Shown: piece by piece, positions 55,592 to 64,000 of the stretch
How the letters are laid out: each line of letters begins with the position of its first letter
Numbering within the stretch: the stretch's first letter is position 1
Notes under the pieces: generated by a model
Seen by the model: the letters and a program-made list of their open reading frames with translations, nothing else
Told to the model about the DNA's origin: nothing
Database searches by the model: none
Position numbers and translations under genes: made by a program
NCBI RefSeq assembly: GCF_014356525.2
Contig: NC_052507.1
Span: 39,358,368-39,422,367 of the forward strand
Origin: Nilaparvata lugens
Taxonomy: Eukaryota; Arthropoda; Insecta; Hemiptera; Delphacidae
Direction: 5' to 3'
Length of the DNA: 64,000 nucleotides

Positions 55592-58500
55592 TTGTACTGT
55601 TCCAGGATATCACCTTATTTTCAAACAACAAATTCCAACTTTACCATCAAAGCGAGCATCATCCCATCAGCAATAGTGATTATCAAAGAACATCACACTT
55701 TTGCAGAGAACAGTGAACTTTTGATCACTACATCAGGGAGTCATCTTACAGCAAACTTTGACTATACTAGACGAGGTATTATCAAGGGATTCCCATCAAG
55801 AGCAAACACTCAACAGTAGAAACACTAGACTGGTGAGATCCGATTATTATTATTATAAGAGTATTATGGAATATACATTGGAAAAACTACAGCTATTAAT
55901 GGAAATGTTGTTACATATAGATTCTCATTTATTGAAACCCAGTTGGATTTACAGCTGATTTTAACACTTTGAAAGAAACAATATTCAACATTTTAATCAA
56001 TGATTAGTGATTTTTGATGGGAACATAAGTTGGTTTATTGCTGTAAAAGTTCATCTGATAAAAATAGCACCTTTACCACCAACATTGGATGGTCAAGAAC
56101 AGACTATGAACGTGGAGACAATTGCAACATTCATAGCGCATCTTATAATATTATTAATATAAATCAAAATACCGATGAATTAATACACCAATTTGATTTA
56201 GCATCTAGTAAGTTGAATACAGGTTTGGAGTGATTTGTTTCTCATGGTCTGGTTGGGTGTTGAATTGTATTTTGAATTTAGATGTCATTTTATAAAATAA
56301 TCCCATTCATGGTGATGATTCAACATATATAGAAACACCGCCAGAACTTGTCAACAAGAGAGTTCTGATAAACATTGAAGATAATGATTCATATTGTTTT
56401 CTTTGGAGCATCTTGGCTTATTTTAATTATAGACGTGGTAATTTGAATGTTCAATACTTGAAACAATTTAAAAGTGAACTTGGAACCAATTCTATAAATT
56501 TCCAATTTCTCATGTGATATTTTAAAATTTGAAGGATCAAACCCAAACATAAGCATAACTGTCGCGCCTATGACCATCACCCATAAGAAATTTTTCCCAT
56601 ACCATGTGACTACACAGAGAGACAGAGAGAGAGAGAGAGAGTATAATATACATGCTTCTGCTATTTAGAGAATGTTACCCAAACCGTTTGCATTATGTTC
56701 TTATAAACACAAGTCAGAATAAGAATGGGCTTAGCCGTCTTTTATGTCATTTAACAGATTTAAGATATATCTTCTATAAAATTACGGTCTTGATGTAGCT
56801 CAATTTTTATCATTAGCTCATTACTCATTTCAGGCTATGCTATATAAAACTAAAGTTAAATTAGAATTATTGACAGATCCATGTATGCACCTTCTCTTTG
56901 AATCATCAATAGGTGGTTTATCTATGATTCCAAACAGATATGCGGAAGCCAACAACCCCTACATGAATAATGAATATGATAGTGGAAAACCTACATCCTA
57001 TTGTTGGAACGGCTTGTATGGTTTCTGTATGACGATTATCTGCCATATGCTGTTTCAGGTGGTTGACAGAGACGGAAATATCTTCCTTCAATGTATTTAA
57101 CATTCCAGATGATGCTAAACAGGTTATGTCCTAGCCCTTACAGACCTGAAGCCACAAAAGTGATAAATCTATAAATTTTCTCTGATAAATCTTTTGTATG
57201 ATGTCCCCAGATGAGTGAAAAAATTTTTATTTTTTTTTCCTATTATGGGGGCCCTGGGGGGGAGCCTTTCATCTCCTTCCATCATGCTCCAGCCTGTGAA
57301 GAAATACGAATACAAGATTGAAAAAGGTTAATTCTAAAACATAGAAAATTTTTTGAGAGAGAAAACAAGAAAGTATCACAAATAGAATATTATAAATAAG
57401 TTTAATCGCATTTCTGAAGAACAAACTTGGTTACAGAACGGCAGATTGATTTATTCAAACTTTTTCATTTTGCAACAACACTGCCAATTAGAGAGGCGTT
57501 CAGACCAAGGTCTCACAATTGTGATAGTCGGTCTAAACACATTTTTTCCAAATGAAAAAAAATTAATAAAATATCTTTAACTATTTAATAATTTAAAACA
57601 TACCTTTCAGCTGTTGTTGAAGTGATTGCAAGTAGTTTTCAAGAACGGGTGTGATTGTTATTGGCCAACTCGATTGAAGTCACATACCAGACAAAAGTTG
57701 ACTGACCTCCGGATAGTGATGAGCAGTGTGACCAACATAAGCGACAAAAAATTCCCCCCAAAATCAAGTTGCTCTACAAGACTGCCACAATCGTTTGGTG
57801 TCGGTCTGAACAGCTTCTGAATTGGTTTAATAGTTTGAAAAAGCATTGTAAAAAAAGTGTCCACGATTGTGACACCCTGGTCTGTAAGGGCGAATGTGGA
57901 TTTAAATTACCCCTCTCATCTTCATGATGACACAATGATTACCCTCTTGCCCCAATAAAAGGTTTACCACCTGTAGAGCTATTTCCCAATATCAAAGAAC
58001 CAACAATCAATGCACACAGAGAGTGTCAACCAAGCTTGTAGCCACACTGGATTGTAGAAAGAATTATGTATTACATTACCGAAATTTGAAACTATTTTGA
58101 CACTGGGAATGGAAAACAAAAATTCATTGTATTATCGCTTTTAGCCAACTGCTTGGTTGAAAGAATATATTGACCTCAACACAAAACATTGTCAGGAGAG
58201 TGAAAACATATTTGAATCAACACAGTACAAAAGAATCTTATGAACTCGATTTATGGGAAATTTATTGATCTGTTTAGAAATAGATTGAATATGAGATTGA
58301 TTACAGATGAGAAGTGATTAGAAGAGTATTATCACGCCCAAATGTAAAGCGGTGGAATATGTTAATGCAAATGTGATTGGAGTGGAGTTGAAAAAGTATG
58401 ATATTGTATTGAACCGACCAATTTATTGTGGGTTACAGTTCTAGATTTGAGCAAACTAGTTATGTATGACTCTCATTATAATAAGATTCTCCAAATGTAT

Positions 58501-59130
58501 GATTACCAAGGTGAAAATACTCATGTCTGACACAGATTCTTTTCTTTATCATATAGAAACAGATGACTTTTACGAGGATATGAGAAATAATTCACATTTA
58601 TTTGATACGAGTGGATACCCTCCCACCCACAAATGTTATAGTTTAACCAATTACAGGAAACTCGGTGTCATGAAGGATGAAATGTGTTTGCTAATATTAA
58701 CAAAATTCTCAGGTTTGAGGCCAAAGCTTTATTCTTTCTTATATGTGAATAAATCAAATGAAATTGCTAATAAGAATATAGCTAAAGGTGTGTCACATTA
58801 TATAATTGATAATAATTTGAAATTTGAAATATATAAGGATTGTCTATTCAATAGGAAGATTTATTATTAATCATCCAACATATTACGTTCATATCTGCAT
58901 AATTTTTTGAGATTAGGATATCAAAATAGCTATTTCCCCACTTGATGACAAACGCTTTATTCTACCCAATAATATCAATACACTAGCCTGGGACATAATC
59001 AGATTGAACATCATATTAGACTTGAAAAAGAGTTGAATGTAGCTGAAGAAGATAATGATGGAAATGATACAGAGAAGTGTTGGTACAGTAAATCCCAATG
59101 CAGTGAACAGGATAACCTCAACCATATTGA
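55592..59130 (+). pseudogene. Polinton-type protein-primed DNA polymerase B
   Basis: Replicates linear element DNA from a protein primer in intact relatives. N-terminal part 55,592-56,560 as in copy 1. Then 56,837-57,100: MLYKTKVKLELLTD, MIPNRYAEANNPYM, and a damaged motif A. Family members read a D-x-x-x-LYG block; here CWNGLYG has lost about 15 bases including the Asp. A TIR element splits it at 57,134-57,891. It resumes with VDLNYPSHLHDD. Motif B, KNLMNSIYG, is intact at 58,231-58,257. Motif C is SDTDS (58,526-58,540), with Ser where Tyr-Thr/Gly precedes DTDS in relatives. A long open piece, 58,466-58,870, includes YHIETDDFYEDMRNNSHLFD. The C-terminus (ISPLDDKRFILPNNINTLAW) is near 58,930-58,990. 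At least eight frame breaks. Confidence 0.85.
57134..57891. mobile_element. Non-autonomous DNA element with 13 bp TIRs inside polB
   Basis: GCCCTTACAGACC at 57,134-57,146 is repeated as its exact complement at 57,879-57,891. The polB reading crosses the two edges (VLE region, then VDLNYPS). Inside, sequences such as GGTCTCACAATTGTGATAG and GTCCACGATTGTGACACC form further subterminal inverted motifs. About 758 bp with no transposase. I could not identify a target-site duplication. Confidence 0.8.
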
Positions 59131-59224
59131 TTGTAATTAATATGTGTATTATGTGTATAGAAGAAGCATGGATATGATTGAGTGATTCTTATAGTCCATC
59201 TGCTAGTTGAAGAGAGAACAGGAT

Positions 59225-60150
59225 AAAATGAGCTGTACGAGAGCAGTTGGCAAATGAGTTGCATAAACCTGTCCGTAAAAACTTTATGAAAAGGAGTTTA
59301 ATTCTAAAAGGGTTAATGACATGTTACAGGCAGAACTTATAGAAATGGGGGATTTGTTGAAATGAATTCAAACTATAATATATTTTAACTGTTATAATGC
59401 ATTTACAAAGTTGCATATGCTGTGCCACTAAAGACAAAAACAGTTTGTGAAGTGAGTGATGCTTTAGACCAATATTTAGAGAAATCTCGGCATCAAGCGA
59501 TTCTGTACAGACAATGGAAGGAATTTTTATAATTCTCAAGTAAAGGCTCTACTATAACATTATAATACATCACTATAGTGTCTACTCCAATTCTCATGCA
59601 GCATTTATTGATGTTTAACAGAACTCTAAATTGCGCATATATCATTATTTCACTGCAACTGGCAATTATAATGGGAATCTTGGTTAGATAAGATTGTTGA
59701 TCAATATAATAATTCATTACATTCAACTATCCAAATGAAACCAGCTGAGGTAACATTGAAACATGAGAAGAAATCATTGCTGAATTGAATAAAAACACTT
59801 AAGAAAGAGTAATAAACCTATTTGTCCAAATTTGGGTTAGTTGATATAGTGAGATTTCTAAAACAAAAAATTCTTTGAAAAAGCCTATGAAATAATTGGA
59901 TTCCAGAATTATTTGAAATAGTTTGAGTTCATGCTACTACCACCAACCTATTCATTAAAGATCTGTCTGTGAAAATATTATTGGAAGGTTTTATGAACAA
60001 GAATTACAAAGAATCAATTAAAGAATCTGATAGAAAGTTTACTTAGTTGAAAATGTATTGAATGTAAGGGGCAAAAGTTCTCAGTTGAATGGTTTGGGTT
60101 TATAGAACCAAGTTGGATTGATAAAAAAGATCTTATTTTGAATTAATAAT
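59225..60150 (+). pseudogene. Polinton integrase (rve type) with C-terminal chromodomain
   Basis: Inserts the linear element into host DNA in intact relatives. From about 59,250: ELHKPVRKNF-like start, then (59,400 on) the first catalytic region near DAFTK-like AFTKLH, CTDNGRNFYNSQVKALL with the second Asp (59,508-59,545), and DKIVDQYNNSLHSTIQMKPA (59,690-59,750). The stretch that should hold the third residue (Glu) is too eroded to place. After the core (ELFEIV; IKDLSVKILLEGF), the end at 60,060-60,150 reads ECKGQKFSVEWFGFIEPSWI then DKKDLIL-stop: the V-x-W-x-G-(F/Y)…SW pattern of a chromodomain, which can guide integration to modified chromatin. More than six frame breaks. Confidence 0.8.
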
Positions 60151-60172
60151 AATAGATATGTATTTTTCAGAT

Positions 60173-60510
60173 ATGGAGTCACACATTCCCGCGACAATGT
60201 TCAAGAGGGTATTCTAGTAGAGCTTCTTAGTAATATTAAACTGAGATGAAAGAATATGTTGGACATGATTTCCTTCTCATGAGCTTATCTGGAATTTGAA
60301 TGATGTAAATAGGAATTTTGATCATTGGGTTATTGCAAGAGAAATCAATGTGAATGCTCAAACTATCTCCGCAGCAATGCAAAAGTTAATAGAATATCTG
60401 AGTGATGATATGTTTGGAGGATCATCATGTGGGAAAAGAATTTGCAAGAAAACTTATTAAAGTTTGTGGTATAGATGTTGGATTATTTTATGATGAAGAC
60501 TAGTTTTAAG
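60173..60510 (+). pseudogene. Unrecognised small Polinton ORF, first of three
   Basis: Starts MESHIPATMFKRV two bases after a TATTTTTCAG acceptor-like site (60,161-60,170). After frame changes it reads ELIWNLNDVNRNFDHWVIAR, NVNAQTISAAMQKLIEYLS and GKEFARKLIKVCGIDVGLFY. The mixture of hydrophobic and charged residues is protein-like. I do not recognise the fold. It lies between integrase and ATPase, where intact Polintons carry small structural or unknown genes. Confidence 0.45.
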
Positions 60511-60567
60511 ATGATATGGAAGAGATGAAATTTGAAGGTGAAATGTATATATATATTATTTCAGATT

Positions 60568-60950
60568 ATGACGTCTACTGCAAATTTCAAATTGGAAGCT
60601 CACCGTTGTAGTCTAACAGTGTTATTGGACAATCTTATTGATAGCTTAAAGGATTATGCAAATTCAGGTCTTACATCAAAGGACTATCTTTTGTTTTTAG
60701 ATGGAAGGGCTAAAAGAAAGTTGGACATTTAAGACTCTGTTATATGTCAAAAATAGATTTGATAAGTTAAAACGTGAAGGAAACGCTGTCCTGATGTAAC
60801 AGATACATGTCCCTTGTTCTTTCTAGCTATGAAAGTATCTATCATACAAAAGCATATTAATGAAAATGAAACTTTAAAATCACTGGTGAAGATTTTTCTT
60901 ACAATTTATTAGAACAGTGTGGTCTAGAAGCAGGATTAAAAAAAGTAATT
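60568..60950 (+). pseudogene. Unrecognised small Polinton ORF, second of three
   Basis: MTSTANFKLEAHRCSLTVLL begins three bases after TTATTTCAG (60,556-60,564) and is open to 60,732 (DYANSGLTSKDYLLFLDGRA). After frame changes, protein-like text continues to about 60,950 (…HINENETLKSL…, NLLEQCGLEAGLKKV). Function unknown. Confidence 0.45.
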
Positions 60951-60995
60951 TTCTGTAGCAATTACTAATATTGTTATTATATTGCTTTCAGAGAC

Positions 60996-61143
60996 ATGGA
61001 TATCATAGCTAGCATAATTCCATGTTATCAATGTTGTATGTGTGACATTCTCATGAGTTTTGTTGATTTATTAGCGAATTACAGAAAAAACTATGTAGAC
61101 CTTGATGAATTTCTATGGTTTGTGAGACCAGAAAACGTGATTT
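60996..61143 (+). CDS. Unrecognised small Polinton ORF, third of three
   Basis: MDIIASIIPCYQCCMCDILM follows ATTGCTTTCAG (AG at 60,990-60,991) by four bases and runs 48 codons to TAG at 61,143-61,145 (LANYRKNYVDLDEFLWFVRP). The cluster CYQCCMC suggests metal or disulphide use. It may be a truncated version of a longer protein, since AT-rich DNA follows. Confidence 0.4.
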
Positions 61144-61780
61144 AGAAAGACAGCTACATTTGAGTGTATGTTATTCTGGTAGCAATTACTAAGTGAAAGG
61201 ATATGCAGGAAATCTGCCTATGAGCTTCCTGAACGATGTTTTTGTAATTCATTATCATATTCTGTTTATAAATTAGGGAATTCATCAAAGAAAGGGCAAA
61301 ACCAGATATGGATACAGATAAACTTTTTATGGAAACATGATTAATGTGCAAATCTAGCTTACATTAATTTAAAGACAAATGAAAAGCTTTTTCTAAATCA
61401 ACTGTTAGTACATTGTGAATTGAAAAAAATTTAGTAATTAAAATTGAATATATGTAGTTAATTCGTTTGCTTGTAACAGTTATTAATATGTTCTAAACAT
61501 GAACATAGAAAATTGTATCTTAGCAAGGGTAGCATGTTTTGTAAATACTTTTTACAGTAGAAGATGAGTGTATATTCTGGAAATATTAGTTATTTTCTGA
61601 ATGTAGTGTATGTAATTTTTTGAGGGGTAAATATAATACTTTTATCTTGTGATTTTGTATTATTTGTGAAAAACTGTGTTTGAACTGTTAGTTGTAGGTG
61701 AAGTGTGTTCATGAACATAAGACATGAATAAAAGCAGAATCTGAAGAAAGATGAAAATTTACATGGAGATGAAGTTGAAA
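61144..61780. other. No gene recognised between small ORFs and ATPase
   Basis: AT-rich, with traces of protein-like reading around 61,180-61,350 that I cannot assign. Confidence 0.4.
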
Positions 61781-61784
61781 TTCC

Positions 61785-62408
61785 TATTTTAAATTTTGAT
61801 GAACTAATTGTCACTACAAAATGGCTGACATGACAAAAGTAAGCATGGCATGCTTTTTCCAAATCATATCAGATCAATAATTGTTGGTGGTTCTTCTTCT
61901 GGCAAGACAAACATTCTCCTAAACCTCATTTTCCATAGAAAAACATTACTTTTCAAAGCTTATATTTGTTTAGTAAATACTTATATCAGCCCAAGTATGT
62001 ATTTTTGGAAAAGTCTTCTCCACACTAAAATTCATAAGTTTTGTATGTCGAACGATATATCAAGCATACCAATCCAAATGATTTGGAAAAGGATAGTTTG
62101 GTGATTTTTGATGACTTGCAATTGCAGAAAGTTGCACATATTCAAGATTATTTAGCATGGGGAGACATATGAATATTGATGTGATATATCTAAACCAGTC
62201 CTATGCGACTATACCTAAGCATATAATCAGAGAAAATACGAATCTGATTTTGATTTTTCGAATAGACTTACTTTCTTTGAAGCTGGTCCATAGAGATTTT
62301 GCAGAGTCTGATATGAACTTTAACACTTTCAAAAATATGTGTGCAGATGTTTGGATAAAGGGTAATGGACATAATTTCATCACTATTTGTACTGATTATA
62401 TTGAATGA
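61785..62408 (+). pseudogene. A32-like packaging ATPase
   Basis: FtsK/HerA-fold ATPase that would pump element DNA into capsids. It begins near IPILNFDELIVTTKW, then (61,850 frame) MLFPNHIRSIIVGGSSSGKT with Walker A GGSSSGKT. A frame change near 62,075 precedes SLVIFDDLQLQKVAH, with Walker B LVIFDD at about 62,095-62,115. A second change near 62,157-62,163 leads into MGRHMNIDVIYLNQSYATIP, a sensor-like block with the conserved N-Q, and an open end to TGA at 62,406-62,408. About 205 residues, near the family length. The nucleotide-binding motifs are intact, but the gene is broken by two single-base shifts. Confidence 0.85.
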
Positions 62409-62597
62409 AAAAGACTAAGATATTGTCAAAAAACCACTGATTTATTGAAATTAGAAAGACCGGTTCGGTTTTATTACCCATTGTCAATCTCTGATAAACA
62501 GTTTATCAGAGATTGACAATGTGTAATACACCGAAACCGGTCTTTCTAATTTCAATAAATCAGTGGTTTTTTGACAATATCTTAGTCTTTTTCATTC
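62403..62597. repeat. 195 bp near-perfect palindrome
   Basis: The 97 bp arms 62,403-62,499 and 62,501-62,597 are reverse complements with only a few differences (around GGTTCGGTTTTATTACCC against GGTTTCGGTGTATTACAC) and a single-base centre at 62,500. The left arm includes the ATPase stop codon. The arms carry AATAAA on both strands (in the right arm TTTCAATAAATCAG). Confidence 0.95.
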
Positions 62598-62803
62598 ATA
62601 TGAATAATTACCACAATATCAAACTTCTCAACTACACAAAAAGTACTGATTAATAGTTGCATGATGGTAGGTATAGATTAAATTTGGACACATTCTTGAT
62701 CCACAAAGTTCAGTGATAAACATGAAGAGTTAGTTTAGCAGAATAAATTATAATATTGAGTTAGTTGTCAAACGTACTCTTATTGAGTGATTGCTGTAAA
62801 TAT

Positions 62804-63760
62804 GGGAGTAAGTAAGATTGTTAATAGAGGAGGTGGGGTGAAGGTAAAGAAGAAAGAACAGGAAAGATTACAGATGTGAGGGATGGTAGATGTGTTAACA
62901 AATAAAATTCATGATTTGAGAAAATCAATTGTTGAAAAATATAATATTCACAATGTATGCAATCTGAATCAGAGTTGAATTTGAAGAGAAGATTAGCACC
63001 AATTATAAATCCTCTTCAAGAATTAAAAGAATCATCAATGAAAATTGAGAAACAAATCAAAATGAAATAATGATTCTGAAGGTAAATTCAATATTAAGAA
63101 GAGGAAGACCCCACTGTGATGAAGATTCTGTAGATGATGATGATGAAGATGAATCTGATATTTCAGTGATGAAGAAGGGAGACTGACAAAGGGCTGGATC
63201 CACCTCCTTTGAGCAAATCTTTTCTAATTAGGAAAACCATGTTACAGGATACTTGACAGTTATTTGGATACTTTTCATTTGTTAAAAGAGAAGTCTATTT
63301 CATTAGTATACAGTATGATTCTGAAACAAGTTCATACTTCATGGGAAAAAAAGTCATGATCACATTTTCAGATAAACATATTTTTGTTGGAAAAGGTAAA
63401 TTCAAAATAACAAGAGGTTCACTAGAATTATTATTAAAGGCGCAACCAATGAGGATTATTGTAGCATGAATGATTTTCGCAATTATAAAAAGATTCTAAT
63501 TGCAACAGGTGCACATTTAAACAGACTGGGTATGTAAATAGGAATAATGTTGAATCACTGTTAGTTCAGAAAACTATTCCCATCAAAAACACATAGAACT
63601 ACACGCTCAACAATGGGAAAGATGAATTTCTTGGAGAATATAACAAATAATAGATCATATTATGTTTACTATAATGATCCAGATGAGTTGGTTACACGTT
63701 TGGCAAATGCTATTAAAATTGCATAAAGCTGGTACAATTCTCATTCAATGAAATAAATTC
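62804..63760 (+). pseudogene. Acidic and basic Polinton-associated gene, decayed
   Basis: Starts MGVSKIVNRGGGVKVKKKEQ (very basic), then TNKIHDLRKSIVEKYNIHN, a helical stretch (LAPIINPLQELKESSMKIEK), an acidic run DEDSVDDDDEDESDIS at about 63,118-63,165, and finally (63,660 on) YYVYYNDPDELVTRLANAIK and INSILEELKN. The C-terminal YYxDPxEL...RL...EI-SI-EEL pattern recalls an uncharacterised protein that recurs with Polinton-like elements in arthropod genomes. That recollection is from memory and unverified. Frame breaks throughout. Confidence 0.5.
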
Positions 63761-64000
63761 AATTTTAGAAGAACTAAAGAATTGCATATAATATATTGAT
63801 AGGTTGGTGGGTAGCACAATTAATTATTGTTAGTATTCTAGAGATAGTCTAGATGGGGAGATGGTAAAGTTGCGCTGTCATACTAGTAAAAGAAGACTAA
63901 CACACACAGACAGAAAGGGGGATAGGTGGTGGTTTATTATCCACATTGGGTAATAGCTAGAGGTATTGTGAATGAGCGGGTAGCATTACTTCAGGCATTC
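63761..64000. other. No gene recognised at the right edge
   Basis: A short CACACACAGACAGA tract at about 63,902. I cannot see a Polinton terminal inverted repeat, so the element may extend past the window. Confidence 0.4.

Larger units (their letters stand above)
53821..56519. repeat. Duplicated Polinton segment, copy 2b (with LINE)
   Basis: Starts at the base matching 49,966 (the A of TCAGT) and runs collinear with copy 1 through the LINE and polB start. It then continues into the rest of polB. The segment is bounded on the left by a joint with copy 2a showing a 2 bp overlap (TC). Confidence 0.9.

Noticed and set aside
56821..56840. Splice acceptor TTTCAG before ATG in polB
   Set aside because: The sequence lies within the conserved polymerase reading (SFQAMLYKT-type block), so it is probably coding and not a splice site; it was left out of the three-acceptor observation.
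58913..59726. Minus-strand ORFs over polB end and integrase
   Set aside because: Shadows of the plus-strand coding sequence.

Overview
The window looks like AT-rich, transposon-dense arthropod (most likely insect) nuclear DNA. This rests on the mix of elements: LINEs of CR1-like and RTE-like type, Ty3/gypsy elements, a long-TIR Tc1/mariner-like transposon, a tRNA-headed SINE, and a protein-primed polB / integrase / packaging-ATPase cassette of the Polinton (Maverick) kind, together with abundant AT, CA and minisatellite arrays. A hemipteran is my best guess from the general flavour of the repeats; the sequence does not prove it. No complete host gene can be supported. There is one unconfirmed host-like exon near 18.4 kb. 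Near-identical repeat copies in the window differ mostly by single-base indels, often in homopolymers. Some frameshifts may therefore be long-read consensus errors rather than mutations.

Layout. 1-1.37 kb: pyrimidine-rich DNA and a 47-48 bp minisatellite. 1.37-5.29 kb: CR1-like LINE whose endonuclease is split by a 5'-truncated RTE-like LINE. 3.25-13.88 kb: two tandem copies of a 5.07 kb segment (LINE reverse transcriptase plus the end of an LTR element), joined by a partial LTR. 11.52-17.20 kb: an LTR retrotransposon on the minus strand with both LTRs, primer binding site, polypurine tract and an ATAG target-site duplication. It carries a gag-like ORF but no recognisable pol. 17.2-22.5 kb: mostly unexplained, with a candidate exon, a foldback and a 25 bp satellite. 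22.56-25.03 kb: broken Ty3/gypsy pol, followed at once by a 455 bp foldback. 25.5-31.5 kb: no gene, except a GC-richer island bounded by 34 bp inverted repeats.

31.5-36.4 kb: a nearly full-length LINE on the minus strand, with a PHD-finger ORF1 overlapping an endonuclease/RT ORF2. 36.4-39.1 kb: foldback and tandem repeats and a tRNA-like SINE. 39.636-44.737 kb: a Tc1/mariner-like transposon with about 550 bp terminal inverted repeats flanked by TA. Its transposase is split by a 2.6 kb TTAA-flanked insertion that carries a YqaJ-type nuclease gene. 45.40-45.65 kb: an intact SINE. 45.7-49.8 kb: satellites and a minus-strand coding remnant.

49.8-63.8 kb: a decayed Polinton-like element. In order it has minus-strand small genes, a duplicated N-terminal region of polB, the rest of polB (interrupted by a TIR element), a chromodomain-tailed integrase, three small ORFs each preceded by a splice-acceptor-like TTTCAG or TTTTCAG, an A32-like ATPase, a 195 bp near-perfect palindrome lying on the ATPase stop codon, and an acidic structural-type gene. 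In intact relatives these products would replicate (polB), integrate (integrase) and package (ATPase) a linear DNA. Here every one of them is broken.
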